A DNA stretch of 61,960 nucleotides from Zygnema cylindricum. Its lineage: Eukaryota; Streptophyta; Zygnematophyceae; Zygnematales; Zygnemataceae. Positions 22,972 through 34,251 of the stretch are shown in pieces. Under the pieces are notes generated by a model. The model ran no database searches, had not been told where the DNA came from, and worked only from the letters and a program-made list of their open reading frames with translations. The translations under genes and the position numbers were made by a program. Location of the stretch: NCBI GenBank assembly GCA_037447655.1, contig JBBHKE010001198.1, forward strand, positions 1 to 61,960. The letters are read 5' to 3'. Positions within the stretch are counted from its first letter, which is position 1. Every line of letters starts with the position of its first letter.

Positions 22972-24193
22972 TGGCCCTCAGAGTATGCAGATCCAAAAGA
23001 AGCTAATCTAGATAGTGCCGACTCCAAGTTAATATAAACCCAAGTGACTGACCCCTTGACAGTCAGAACCCCAATATAGATTCACCCCTGTGAAATAACA
23101 CTTTCTGTGTGCTCAGTTCCACCACAGAATGCAAAGTTAGAATATGAGATTTGGACACATTCACCCACTTTGACTTTCCCTTAGAAATACAGCCACCCTG
23201 GCAGACAAAAACTCTGACCGACTACACCCCTGTGTAGCCTAGACTCCCCTGAGTCCGCAGCAAAAAGAATCACTGAAAATGGTCAAGTAAATTGATAGTT
23301 ATGGCTGGCCAAAGTTTGCCATTTATACAGGGTGCTCTCTGGGAGAGGCAGCTGCCTACCCAAAATTTTCTAAGTCCTATACCCTCTCTAAAACTCTATC
23401 TACTGAAGTACGGCACCAATCAAATTACTGTGTCGTACAGAAAAGTACAGGTGCCGGTGTACTTTCTGTACGGCCATTGTACGACATGGCCAAAATGTCG
23501 ACACGTGTCAAATCAGGATTAGTTCCTGTAATCTCCGGAATTCCCGTAGTCCAATGTTATCACGCCACGTGTCACTTGACGTGACAAAGACCGTAAAACG
23601 CCAAAAATGCCTTTTCCGTGATCGCGGCGCCTATCGTGGCCGTCCGATCAAGACCGGCTATAATCGTAGCCGCTGAAATTCGACGCGCGGTATTTGTTTC
23701 GCTATCGAAACAAATGCGCGGTATTTGTTTCGCTGTCGAAACAAATGCGCGGTATTTGTTTCGCTATCGAAACAAATGCGTGGTATCCGTTCTGCCCCCA
23801 TTCCGTACTTCGTACTAAACTAAACTGTATCTATGTACTAAGTATCTATTAGCCGTTAAACGGATTAATCTACATATAACGATTTATATATTTGTCAAAC
23901 CCTATATATCGTAATATCTGTTCTAGACATAACGGCTAGAGCTAACGGCTAACGCGGATTGATGGACGGTAGGTACCAGGATCAATTCCTGGGTCCGTCA
24001 ACCAACTTTTGGTAAGACTACATAATTTACCCCCTGTCTTCTCTAGAGAGCCTAGGCAGCCATGGCTCTAGCTCCCTATCCAGCCTTCAGTGACTACGAC
24101 AAGTATGGGGGCTTGGAAAGGGGAGTTAGAGGCAGACCGCCTCAGCTCTTTTTCTATCCTAATACAGACCTATAAAATACTCAAATATCAACA
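22952..24193 (-). repeat. 5' LTR of C
   Basis: Near-identical to the 3' LTR. The differences I see are A/C near 23214, T/A near 23383, G/C near 23527, G/C near 23846 and one extra G near 23964. All regulatory motifs and the 31-bp triple repeat are conserved. Confidence 0.95.
23927..24010 (+). ncRNA. tRNA-like module in C 5' LTR
   Basis: Same as in the 3' LTR, but with GATGGACGG in place of GATGACGG, which gives a better outer stem (GGACGG with CCGTC). T4 lies at 24007-24010. Confidence 0.45.
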
Positions 24194-24198
24194 ATTGC

Positions 24199-25545
24199 AA
24201 CTTGATTATCACAACAAATTTTCTGCACACCACTCTTAAGGTGACCAAGCTCACCAAGCTAAGATTTGACCCACATCAATTCTTTTACAGCAAAAGAAGA
24301 GGCCATATACTCAGCCTCCATGGTGGACCGAGCAATAACCTTTTGCTATTTGCTACTCCAACAGCAAGCCCCATCACCCACATATAATACATATCCAAAA
24401 GTACATCTCCTCATCGGGGCATCACTATAACTGTCATCGCTCCAAGTTGCGATGTCAGTATTCTCCCCACCCAAATGCAACCATAGATCCCTAGTTCCTA
24501 TCAAATATATAAGGACTCTCTAAGCTGCCCCCCAATCCCTTTAAGTAGGAGCATTTAGACTTCTACTCAGCACTCCTACAACTGCAGCTAAATCTAGCCG
24601 GGCACAATTCCTAAAATATATTAGATTTCCCACTACTTGCCTATAAAGAATACTCTGCATGAACTTCTGTTCTTCAAGAGATAATTCCTCGTCTAACACT
24701 ATGACTCTTTCTTCCTCACTCCCCTCACTTCCCTTCTTTAACTCCATTTGAGTTAAACAACTATTAGCTTTATCCATCTGAAATTTTTCCAGCATGTTCC
24801 CTATTGCTTCCTTTTGAGTCAATCATATAATCTTTCTTTCTTGGTCTTTTTCTACTTGAATCTCCAAAGTATATTTTGCTTCTCCCATATCTTTCATTTC
24901 AAATCTCCCTTTAAGATCGGTTTTTAGTCTATAATTTTTTTCCATTGATTTACTTAAAATAAGTAAATCATCAACATATATTGTAATTAATATAATACCT
25001 TCCTCATCCTCAAAAACATAGATTGAGTGATCTGAGCTGATCCGGATATATCCCAGACCGGTAAGAAACTTATCAAGTTTCTTATTCCACTGTCGAGGCG
25101 CCTGTTTCAAACCGTAAAGGGATTTAATCAGCCGGCATACCTTACTCTCCTCTCTTTCCTCCACAAATCCTTCGGGTTATCATATGAAGATCTCCTTTTC
25201 CAATTCTCCATGCAAAAAGGTTGTCTTGATGTCCATCTGGTGCACCTCCATGTCTTCCGCTGGTGCTAGGCTGAGAAGTATGCGGACGGAAGGAAATATG
25301 ACGACCGGAGCAAAGGTTTCTTCGTAGTCGATTCCTTCTTTCTGTGTAAATCCTTTTGCCACTCATCGGGCTTTGTAACGCTCAATAGTGTTATTTGGGT
25401 TCAGTTTTAATTTGAAAACCCACTTACAACCGATTGGTTTTTGGTTAGGTGGACAATCCTCTAGCTCCCAAGTATCGGTTGCCATAATTGAAGCCATCTC
25501 CTCATTGATGGCTGTCTTCCACCCGTTCCTTTCTGGGCAAATCAT
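24199..25545 (-). pseudogene. B reverse transcriptase and RNase H
   Basis: RT pieces are GCKWVFKLKLNPNNTIERYK (25363-25545), FTQKEGIDYEETFAPVV with MDIKTTFLHGELEKEIF (25180-25362), and SLYGLKQAPRQWNKKLD with the active-site ILITIYVDDLLILSK (24823-25164). RNase H follows at 24199-24822, with SVTR-like spacing, STME-type Glu and CDNQ-like residues visible near 24210-24430. At least four stops or frameshifts break it. The last RNase H segment lies beyond element C at 19595-19823. Confidence 0.9.
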
Positions 25546-25601
25546 CGCCTCTCCATAAGTTTGAGGTTCATCTTGATGAGATAGATTTGTTACCTTGTTA
25601 T

Positions 25602-26960
25602 TTACCTGTTTTTCTTGTAATCTTTTACTATTTCTTCCCCCACCTCAAAATCTGTGGCCGGAATAGATGGTTCTCGTGGGTTTTTTCGAACAATCTCGGC
25701 TTCTCCCCTATCCCTTAATCCCGGATCAATTTCCATCACGTCTTCCGTTTCAGGTAGAGTTGTCACTGTAGTTTCCGTAACCGAGTTCTTTTCGGTCTGA
25801 TATGTACCTGCAAGAATGTCATCTTCTCTAAAACTTGGATAGTTAGGAAGTTCAAAGTCATTGAAATTTTCTGACTCAAATATGATTTTTACTGACTTTA
25901 TATATTTGAAGGGATCCACAGACTTTCTTTCATCCATAACTACTACATGCTTTATTAAGCTTATATCTTCCATTTTTAGATCATAAACTCTATATCCTTT
26001 AACATCCTCATCATATCCTAATAAGTATCCCGGTTTTCCTTTAGGATCCAACTTCCAATTAGACCGATCTGTATCTAGACTGAATACTTGACTGCCAAAA
26101 ACCTTTAAGTAAGATATGTCTGGTTTCCGGCCTGTCCATCTCTCATAAGGTGTTTTATCTTTAATAGCTGAAGTAAGAACTCTATTTTTGAGGTAATTAA
26201 CACAGTTCATTGCTTCAACCCAAAACCTTTTTCCTATGTTCTTATCTGACAACATACTTCTAGCACTATCACTTAGTGTTCTATTTAACCTTGTAGCTAC
26301 CCCATTCTGTTGTGGGTTTTGTGACACTTTCTTTTGGTGTTGGACCCCATCTTCCCTCAAAAAATCCTCAAACTGGTTAGAATTATATTCTCCACCATTG
26401 TCACTCCTTATTCTCTTGATTGGAGTTTCATGGAGTTTTTCGCTCCATGCTTTATATTGTCTAAAACAATCCTGAGCTTCAGACTTGTTTTTCAAAAAAT
26501 ACTCTCGAGAATACCGAGACCAATCATCACTGATAGTCATCATAAATCTCTTCCCCTCCGGTGAGGGCACTTTAGCCGGTCCCCAAATATCTGTGTGTTC
26601 TAAATCTAGAATTTTTTCTCCCTTATAAGTGGTTGTTTTGGGAAAAGGTAATCTGTGTGCTTTTCCTTTAGCACATCCACTACAATCACTTATATTATCA
26701 CTCTCACTGAGCTGAATTTCTTCCACCACTCCCATCTTTTTCATCTCTCTTAACTTATCTTGATTCACATGCTTAAGCCTCCTATGCCACATCATAATAT
26801 CATGAACACCAACATAATAAAGTTTCTTTGTTTCATTACTTAAAATCAGCCTAAACGTCCCTTGGCTACCTTTCTCAACAATGAAATATACCTCTTCGTC
26901 AAAACTAGCAGTAAAGACTCTTTCCCTAGTGCTAGTGAAAAAACCCTTATCATCTAACAC
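25602..26960 (-). pseudogene. B integrase, one long open frame
   Basis: A 452-codon frame covers the whole integrase. The zinc domain is WHRRLKHVNQ...CSGCAKGK (HHCC). The core has DLEHTDIWGPAKVPS (first Asp) and KRIRSDNGGEY (second Asp). The third catalytic position is QQNGVATRLNRT, where GVAER is usual, so the catalytic Glu appears replaced by Thr. The C-terminal GKPGYLLGYDEDVKGYRVYD block and acidic linker are intact. The frame is open but the enzyme is probably dead. Confidence 0.9.
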
Positions 26961-27400
26961 AGATGTAGAGATGAGGTTTTTGTCAGCTCCGGAATAAACA
27001 ATACATCGGAGAATGTTACTATAGATGTCTTTCCTTCTACTAACACTTTCAAATCTACCGATCTTACAAGAGTAGTACTGACTATCCTCTCATCCACGTA
27101 CTCTATCACTAAGGTGGGAATCTTTCTTAGCTTAGTGAACAGGTGTTTATCCTTACACATGTGCATGGAGGCACCTGAATCTACAATCCAGCCTGCTTCA
27201 CCTTTCAATCCATCGTAGGCACATTTCTGCCTTCGTGGAATTTCCACCTCGTTTTTCGCCTCCAACTCCTCATCCAATAAAAGCTCATCGTCCTCGTCCT
27301 CGAATTCCGCCTCATGTACCTGTGTCACAAGGGCCTTTTTCTTTCCTCTCGGGGTTCCACCGGTCTTCCCCTCCTTTAACCGAAGCTCGGTTAGCTTAGT
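26954..27400 (-). pseudogene. B protease region
   Basis: The minus strand has an acidic Glu/Asp stretch, then RRQKCAYDG, then the protease motif GWIVDSGASMHMCKDKHLF with the DSG catalytic Asp. It overlaps the integrase frame by a few bases in another phase, so a frameshift separates them. Confidence 0.88.
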
Positions 27401-28319
27401 TCAATGTGCCATATAGTGCCCCGGTTTCTTACAAAAATGACATAAACCTTTGGGAGCCCTTGGTCCGAACTCGTCGGTTTGATTTTTCTGCTCCCACCCC
27501 CCATAGTTTTTGACCGGTTTTAGGGAATCCTTATTTCTCCAATCGGTCGCTGCTGCCAAGGCTTGCCCACTCTTTCCTCCCCTTCGGATCTCAATCGTAT
27601 TCTCCTGAACGAGAATCATCCCTACCACTAAGTTCCATATCCAACTTGAGTCTGGCAAGTCCTGCACACGGTTGACTATGTTCTCGAACTCATCGGGTAA
27701 CTTCATCAGTAAACACTTAACCTTTTCTTTTTCACTAAAATCTTTTCCAGCACTCTCTAGCTCAATAAAAAGTGTAGCATCTTCATTTCAGAAATCCAAC
27801 ATCTTCCCCTATTTGTATACATACTCCTTAACTTTTTGTTCAGCCAATTGTTGTTGCTGAATCGTACCACTTCGGTACATCTCTATGAGAGCCATCCAAA
27901 GATCGGATGCCTTTTCTACCTGCAAATGAGGACATTCAAGTCTTTGAGTGAGATGGCGTAGGATGAAGTGCTTTGCCGCCATATTGTTGAAGTCCCAGGT
28001 TTCACTATCATTCTCCTCGTTCCTCGGAATAGGTGACATGAATGTCGAACCAATAGCTATTGATGTGGTTGCCTCCCTCTCCTTTCCTTTGTCCACCACC
28101 TCTCCTTCTTTTGTTTCCTCCGTTGAAGGTAGATCCTTTTTCCTGGTGAATCTGGTTCCTCCAAACCCTGGAGGAATTCCAAGACTTGATCGACGCCCCA
28201 CTCGTCCACTCACTATCCCCCAAAACCTATTCTCGTATAAAGCTCTTATCATCATACTTTCCCAGTATATGAAGCCAGTTCCATTAAAGATGGGTACCCT
28301 AGAGGGTGGGCCCATAACC
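27401..28319 (-). pseudogene. B gag
   Basis: Starts MDVLEFQVMGPPSRVPIFNG (27809-28339, its ATG again just inside the LTR edge) and includes KHFILRHLTQRLECPHLQVE and SGTIQQQQLAEQK. After a stop near 27809, it resumes with KLPDEFENIVNRVQDLPDSS and the zinc knuckle LCHFCKKPGHYMAH at 27401-27706. The homologous N-terminus in C supports the same ATG. Confidence 0.9.
28307..28319 (-). promoter_or_regulatory. B primer-binding site
   Basis: The minus strand reads GGTTATGGGCCCA, an exact complement of the tRNA-iMet anticodon arm, abutting the 5' LTR. Confidence 0.9.
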
Positions 28320-29383
28320 TGAAACTCTAAGACATCCATAAGTCCTTAGAGTAAGCAGCTCACCAAAGCGTGTAGGATAACCTTGATCCCTTTGTGTTTC
28401 AGCAAGAACAACTGCCACCCTGGCAGACAAAAACTCTAACCACCTTCACCCTTGTAAGGGCAAGACTCCCCTGAGTCGATAGCAAAAAGAATATCTGAAT
28501 TTGCTCCCTTGAGCAGTAAGTTATGGAGGGTCAAATTTGACCTTTTGTACAGGAGCTCTCTAAGAGAGAGGGTCCTATCTACCAATTTTTCTAAGTCTTA
28601 TCTCTCTCACAAACTCTATCTACTGGTGTACGGCACCAATCATATTAAACAGTCGTACATAAAAGTATAGCCGCCGGTGTACTTTATGTACGGAAATTGT
28701 ACGACATGGCCTAAAAGTCGACACACGTCATATCCGGATTCGGTGTCGTAATCCTCCGAGATACCGCCATCCTACGCAATTTCGCCACGTGTCATTTAAT
28801 ATGGCGATAACCATAAACCGCCGAGAATCTCTTCCGCGATTTCGGCTTTCTTCTCGGCGGTCCGATTAAATGCAGATTTCAATCGGAGCCGTCATAAATA
28901 CATGCGCGGTATTTGTTTTGTAAAAGAAACAAATTGCGCGGTACTTGTTTCTTGTCTATACCGTAATCTGTACGTTTACTTAACAGGTTCTATGTAACCG
29001 TAAACATCCGCCGTTAAATGAATATTTCTACGTCGTAACATATAAATACAAATCAAACCTAATACTATGTATTGGAACTTCTAGACTTAACGGCTAGGGC
29101 TACCGGCTACTGGCGCTTTGCTGGTCGGTAGGTGTTAGGATCAAATCTTGTCACCGACATATACCTTTTAGTAAATAAACATTCATATTTGTAAATTGGC
29201 TAATCTATTTCCCGTAAACCTTTGGATAGCCTAGGTAGGCATGGCTCTAGCTTCCTCTTCAACTTCTCAGTGACTGCAACAAGTGTGGGAGTTTGAGAGA
29301 GAAGTTAGAGGCAGACTTCCTCGGCTGCTTTCTATATTCCAATTTAGACCTAGAAAATAATAAAATAACCATTGATTTCTACA
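28320..29383 (-). repeat. 5' LTR of B
   Basis: 1064 bp, plus direction TGAAACTCTAAG to GATTTCTACA. It shares the CACGTGTC box (near 28784) and a TATA-like region with the 3' copy, and ends at the TTGGC duplication. Confidence 0.92.
29085..29169 (+). ncRNA. tRNA-like module in B 5' LTR
   Basis: CGGCTAGGGCTACCGGC, B-box-like AGGATCAAATC and T4 at 29166-29169, as in the 3' copy. Confidence 0.38.
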
Positions 29384-29388
29384 TTGGC

Positions 29389-30880
29389 TGCCTCCTAGTC
29401 TGTCTTCCTATGATCATTAAGACTCTTACTGAGTACTCCAACTGTTGCCGCTATGTCCGGCCTAGTACAATTCATAAAATAGATCAAGCTTCTTACGACC
29501 TGTCTATAAGGGATATACTTTATAAACACTCTCTCTTCTGGACTCATGTGATCATCTAAGATCATCACTCCTCCTTCTACACTCCCATCACTTATTTTTT
29601 TTAAGTCCATCGGAGTGGTACAACTATTAGCCTTTTTCATCAGGAAATTCTCAAGCATATTACCTATTGTTTCTTTTTGAGTAAGTCTGATAATCTTTTC
29701 CCCCCTATCTCTCTCCATTTGGATCCCCAAAATGTATCTTGCCTCACCTAAATCCTTCATATAAAATCTGTTTCTAAGATCTTTCTTTAACCTATTAATA
29801 TTTTCCAAAGACTTATTGAGTACAAGCAGATCATCCATATAGAATAAAATAAAAGTGACACCATTCTCATCCTCAAACATATAGATAGAATGGTAAAAAC
29901 TGATATGGATACATCCTTAACAAGTGAGAAACTCATATAGTTTCTTTTTCCACTGTCAGGGAGCCTGCTTCAGTCCATATAAGGACTTTATGAGCCTGCA
30001 GACTTTGCTCTCTTCTCCTTCCTCCACGAACCCCTCGGGTTGCATCATGAAAATCTCTTCCTCTAGCTCACCATTATTAAAAGCAGTCTTAATGTCCATC
30101 CGGTGTATTTCCATGTCTTCCGCTGCTGCCAGTCTGAGGAGAATCCTTACTGGTGGGAACCAAACAAATGCAGCAAAAGTCTCCTCATAGTCAATCCCCT
30201 CCTTTTGGGTAAACCCTTTTGCTACCAAACGAGCCTTATTTCTCTCAATGGTATGATCTGGGTTCAGTTTTAGTTTAAACACCCATTTACACCCAATCAA
30301 TATTCTGTCCGGGGGACAGTGCGCTAGTTCCCAAGTATTTGCTTCCATGATAGAGGCCATCTCATCATTTATGGCTCTAATCCATCTGTCTTTCTCCGAA
30401 CTCTTTACTGCCTCCGAGGATGACTAAGGCTCATCTGGGTGAGATAGCTTAGTTACCTTGTGAGCGGCCTGTTTTTCCTGAATATGTTTGTTGCTCCTCC
30501 TCCCCCCCTCAAACTCCGAAGTTGGGATGGAGGGAAGTCTTTGATTTCTCTTTACTCTTTCATCGGCTCCCCTATCCATAGAAGTAGGTTCCGGTTCCTC
30601 CTCTTCTATCTCCTCAAAGTCCATAGGAATATGTGAGGTTTCTGGTGGATATTGTGTGTCTTAGATTTCCCCTAAATCTACAATCCTTGTTTCACTCATG
30701 TCTCTTTCGCGAGGGACGGAGTTCTCCTCACCTTCAGACTCAAATCTGATTCTTATCTTCTTGGTATATTTAAAGGGGTCAAATGACTTCCCTTCATCCA
30801 TGACAACAACGTGTTTGACCAGAATGATATCTCTCTTTGCTAAGTCATAGACTCTATATCCCTTGACATCCTCATCATAT
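29389..30880 (-). pseudogene. A1 reverse transcriptase and RNase H start
   Basis: RT blocks are GCKWVFKLKLNPDHTIERNK and FTQKEGIDYEETFAAFV with MDIKTAFNNGELEEEIF (29956-30360), then ILFYMDDLLVLNKS holding the active site as YMDD (29395-29880). The thumb and connection LGEARYILGIQMERD continue towards RNase H, which is cut by element B at 29388. A short Glu-rich linker lies at 30424-30624. Several stops are present. Confidence 0.88.
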
Positions 30881-30888
30881 CCTACAAA

Positions 30889-31697
30889 TTATCCAGGTTT
30901 TCCCTTAGCATCTAGTTTCCTGTTTTTCCTATCCGTGTCAAGACTGTAAACTTGGCTACCGAATACTTTAAGGTGAGAGATATCTGGTTTCCTTCCCACC
31001 CATCTCTCATAAGGTATCATTCCCTTTACAGTTGAGGTAAGGACTCTATTCTTAATGTAGTTAGCACAGTTCATGGCCTTTGCCCAAAATCTCTTTCCTA
31101 TTTTCTTGTAGGCCCACATACTTCATGCACTATCTCCTAGTGTTCCGTCCAACCTCTCAGCTACTCCATTTTGTTCGGGGTTATATAGTACGGTTTTCTC
31201 ATGCTGAACCCTCTCATCTCTCAAGTATTCCTCAAACTTGTTAGAGGTATATTCCCCCCCCATTATCACTCCTTATTCTCTTATTGGGGGTTCCATTCAA
31301 CTTCTCACTCCAGGCTTTATATTCTTTGAAGTAAGTAGATGTTTCGGACTTTGTTTTTAGGAAGTAGACTATAGAGTATCTAGACCAGTCATCAGTTATT
31401 GTGAACATAAACCTCTTTCCTCCAACCAAAGGTACTTTTGCAGGTCCCCAAATATCTGTGTGGACCAGATCTAGTACTTTCTTACCTTTATATTTGGCGG
31501 CTTTGGGAAAAAGAAGTTTGTGAGCCTTAGCTTGTGCACAGCCACTACAATCATCCATCATTTCATTATCCCCAAACTTAAATGCCTTCTACTACCCCAA
31601 GATTTTTTATTTCCCTCAACCTATCAAATGCACATGCCCCAATTGTTTATGCCAAATCATCAACTTAGGAACACCGACATAATAAGCATTATTCTTT
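30889..31697 (-). pseudogene. A1 integrase
   Basis: The zinc end DCSGCAQAKAHKLLFPK and VHTDIWGPAKVP (first Asp) are followed by KRIRSDNGG (second Asp) at 31241-31561. The core then shifts frame. GKRFWAKAMNCANYIKNRVL and the DISHLKVFGSQVYSLDTDRK block follow at 30889-31119. It ends abruptly at 31697, where sequence homologous to an inverted LTR begins. Confidence 0.85.
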
Positions 31698-32628
31698 TCA
31701 TTCACCATTCCTCTCTATCCCCCATACTTATTTTTTTCACTGAAAGAGAGAGAGAGAAATAAAAGGGAAGCCATAGCTGTTTTAGCTTAATAAGTAGGAC
31801 TGAAGAGTGACTTATGTCACTCTCAACAAAAGGTTGAGTCCAGCAGGACTCGAACCTCCGACCTGCAGAGCAAGGCGTAGCCGGTAGCCCTAACCAGTCT
31901 GTCAAAGAAGTTCGTTGAAATATATAGGGTATGATTAATATTTAATCTATGTTACAGTCGATAAATCGATGAACGGAAATACAAATGAAACGACATAGAA
32001 CCTGTTATATACAGTGCGAATATAATGCCGCACGAAACAAATGAATCGGACATTTGTTTCGACGATCAATATTGAATGCCAGTTTTTATCCTACGGCGCA
32101 CATCATCACTGAGATCCCAAAATAGTCACTCTGACGTTTTATGACGTGGCATGATCTGGCGCCACGTGGAGAGATAACATTTGGTCGTGGGAATTACGAA
32201 TAACGTACGAACGAGTGAAAAGTGGACACGCGTCTGCTTAATGGCCTTGTCGTACAAAGGCCGCACAACAAGTACATCAACAATAGTACTTTTTTATACT
32301 ATATAGTGATATTATTGGTTCGTACATTTAGTAGATAGGAGTTCTGAGAGGGAACTAAGACTTAGAAAATTCTGGTAGGTAGTCCTCTTTCCCTTTGAGA
32401 GATTTTATAAATTGGCATCTTTGCCACCCTTTAACTAATCGCCTGGTTGGGCGTTTTCAGTGATTCTTTTTTGTACGCACTCAAAGGTGTCTTAGCTACA
32501 TATTGGTGTATTTAGATTGACTAATTGTTTGCTTAGGCAGCAGTGGTTTCCATTGGAAGTGGGTTAGTTAACAACTATCTAGAGGCTTCCAAAATTCTTT
32601 AGTCCAATGGAAGACACAGAATTGCAAA
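31698..32628 (+). repeat. Inverted A-type LTR (V), 5' end missing
   Basis: Reads in the opposite direction to A1: it ends GACACAGAATTGCA at about 32628 but lacks the TGTTGAAAT start. It holds a CACGTGG box near 32163 and a TATA box (TTTATAAAT) near 32405. A1 sequence corresponding to the protease and most of gag is missing between 31697 and 32629, so a deletion took both that part and the LTR tip. Confidence 0.75.
31828..31903 (-). ncRNA. tRNA-like module in LTR V
   Basis: On the minus strand GACTGGTTAGGGC, then GGTTCGAGTCC (31847-31857 reversed), an exact B-box consensus, and T4 at 31828-31831. Because LTR V is inverted, this copy also lies antisense to its own LTR. Confidence 0.48.
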
Positions 32629-32776
32629 CTCCTCCAAATCCTGATGGAGTTCCTGAAGGTGGACCTGTCACTTTTCCATTGACGATACCCCAGTATCGTT
32701 TTTCGCACAAAGCCCATATCATCATGGCTTCCGAATAGATAAACCCAGATCCATTGAAGGTGGGCACCCTAGAGGA
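32629..32776 (-). pseudogene. A1 gag N-terminus
   Basis: The minus strand reads MGPSSRVPTFNGSGFIYSEA and MIWALCEKRYWGIVNGK, the conserved start of copia gag, truncated by the V junction. Confidence 0.88.
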
Positions 32777-32789
32777 TGGGCCCATAACC
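32777..32789 (-). promoter_or_regulatory. A1 primer-binding site
   Basis: The minus strand reads GGTTATGGGCCCA next to the 5' LTR, an exact match to the half initiator tRNA-Met primer. Confidence 0.9.
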
Positions 32790-33795
32790 TGCAATTATGT
32801 GTCCTCCATTAGACTACACAATTCAAAAAGCCTCTAGATAATTTTAATTAACCAACTTCAAGCCACAACCACTGCTGCCCAAGAAGGAAAACCGACAGTC
32901 TACCTATACGCCTGTGTAGCCTGGACTCCCTTGAGTCGGTAGCAAAAAGAGTCACTAAAAACGGCCAACCAGCCGATAAGTTATGAGCCGGCAAAAATGC
33001 CAATTTTATACAAAGCTCTTTAAGGGAGAGGTGTTTACCTACCGAATTTCCTAAGTCCTAAACCCCTCTCACAACCCTTATGTACTAAAGTATGAACCAA
33101 TCACAAGATTAGAAGATACGAAAAGGTATTACGGCTGATGTACTTTCTGTATGACCTGTGTACGACAAGGCCACTGAGTGGACGCGTGTCACCATTCCAC
33201 TCGTCTGTATGCTCCCCGGAATTTGTGCGACCAAATGTTATCCCTCCACGTGGCGTCAGGTCATGCCACGTCCATAAACACCAAAAGTGACCATTCCGCG
33301 ATCTCGCTAGTGATAGTCGCCGTCAGATGAAATCCGACAATAAATGTTGGCCGTCAAAACAAATATCCGATTCATTTGTTTCGTGCGAAATGACGTCCAC
33401 ACTGAAACTTTCACTAGTTCTATGTTCCTTTGTTCACATTTCAGTTAATCGGTTTCAGGACCGTGTACATGTTTAAATATATATCATACCCCATGTAATA
33501 TAACGGACTTCTACGATAGATTGGATAGAGCTAACGGCTACACCGTACTCTACCGATTGGAGGTTTGAGTCCTGCTGAACTCAACCTTTTGTTGCGAGTG
33601 AAAAAGTCACTCTTTAGTCCTGTTTGCTGACCTAAGGCAGCCATGGCTCGTGCACCCTCTCTATTATTCAGTGACTACAACATGTATGGTGGTTAAGTAA
33701 GAGGAGGTAGAGGCAGGCTGTCCGCCATTTTCTACTTATTTTTATACTTATATATTTAGACCTATAAAATACCTTATAAATCAATAATTTCAACA
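32790..33795 (-). repeat. 5' LTR of A1
   Basis: 1006 bp, plus direction TGCAATTATG to AATTTCAACA, ending at the AAGAT duplication. CACGTGG lies near 33248. It is visibly diverged from 10528-11535. Confidence 0.92.
33517..33590 (+). ncRNA. tRNA-like module in A1 5' LTR
   Basis: TAGATTGGATAGAGC, B-box-like GGTTTGAGTCC (33562-33572) and T4 at 33587-33590. Confidence 0.42.
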
Positions 33796-34251
33796 AAGAT
33801 TAGCCTAAGGACATAGGCCCCCAAACGGCCTTTATAATTTTTGCAAAAAGCCGAGACACTTTATCCCAGATTGTGTCAAGCTGTCAAAGTTGAGGCTCTA
33901 AGAGAACCGTGGAAGGGGTTCTTCCGGAGGGAAGAAAAAGGCACTTGTGGTCACAAAAGTGACAGGAGAAATCGAGGACGAGTCCTCCAAAGAGGATGGG
34001 GAGCTTCTTTTTGACGAGATTCTGGAGGAGAAGGAGATCCCTCAAAGACAGATGTGTGTCCTTGGAGCAATTCGGGAAGCTCCAAAGGAAGGATGGATCA
34101 ACGACTTAGGTGCATCTATGCATATGTGTCGTGATTAGCAACTCATCACTAAGCTAAGAAAGAACCCTACTGTAGAGATAGAATTTATAGATAGGAGAGT
34201 GATTAATATAGATCTAGTGGGGTCAATAGATCTGAAAGTCTTAGTGGAGGG
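33796..34251 (+). pseudogene. W gag knuckle and protease, continuation
   Basis: The plus strand resumes W gag exactly where it broke at 10527. It has NFCKKPRHFIPDC (zinc knuckle with the first Cys again lost to Tyr), then KKKALVVTKVTGEIEDESSK and the acidic DGELLFDEI. The protease motif GWINDLGASMHMCRD near 34090-34130 has D-L-G in place of D-S-G. It is cut at 34251 by LTR X. Confidence 0.9.

Larger units (their letters stand above)
19824..24193 (-). mobile_element. Young non-autonomous copia element C
   Basis: A complete 4370-bp element: LTRs of 1241 and 1242 bp, intact primer site, purine tract AATAAGGGGAG (21065-21075) and perfect target duplication ATTGC (19819-19823, 24194-24198). By eye the LTRs differ at only 4 substitutions and one 1-base indel, so this is the most recent insertion. 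The internal region is only about 1.9 kb and holds one long ORF instead of full pol. It therefore needs enzymes supplied by another element. Confidence 0.95.
18533..29383 (-). mobile_element. Copia element B, inserted in A1 RNase H
   Basis: B has LTRs of 1062 and 1064 bp starting TGAAACTCTAAGACATCC in the plus direction. The perfect 5-bp duplication TTGGC (18528-18532, 29384-29388) flanks it. Its internal region carries all copia domains but is split by element C. Without C it is about 6.5 kb. Its LTR ends differ from the A group (TGAAACTC...TTTTACA), so it is a distinct subfamily that shares internal motifs. Confidence 0.93.
10528..33795 (-). mobile_element. Copia element A1 with nested insertions
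   Basis: A1 reads on the minus strand: 5' LTR 32790-33795, primer site 32777-32789, gag start, integrase, RT, RNase H, purine tract, 3' LTR 10528-11535. It is broken by A2 (11624-18053), by B (18533-29383) and by an LTR in opposite orientation (31698-32628). The target duplication is GAGAT (10523-10527) against AAGAT (33796-33800), one mismatch. Removing A1 rejoins the W gag, which confirms the boundaries. Confidence 0.85.
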
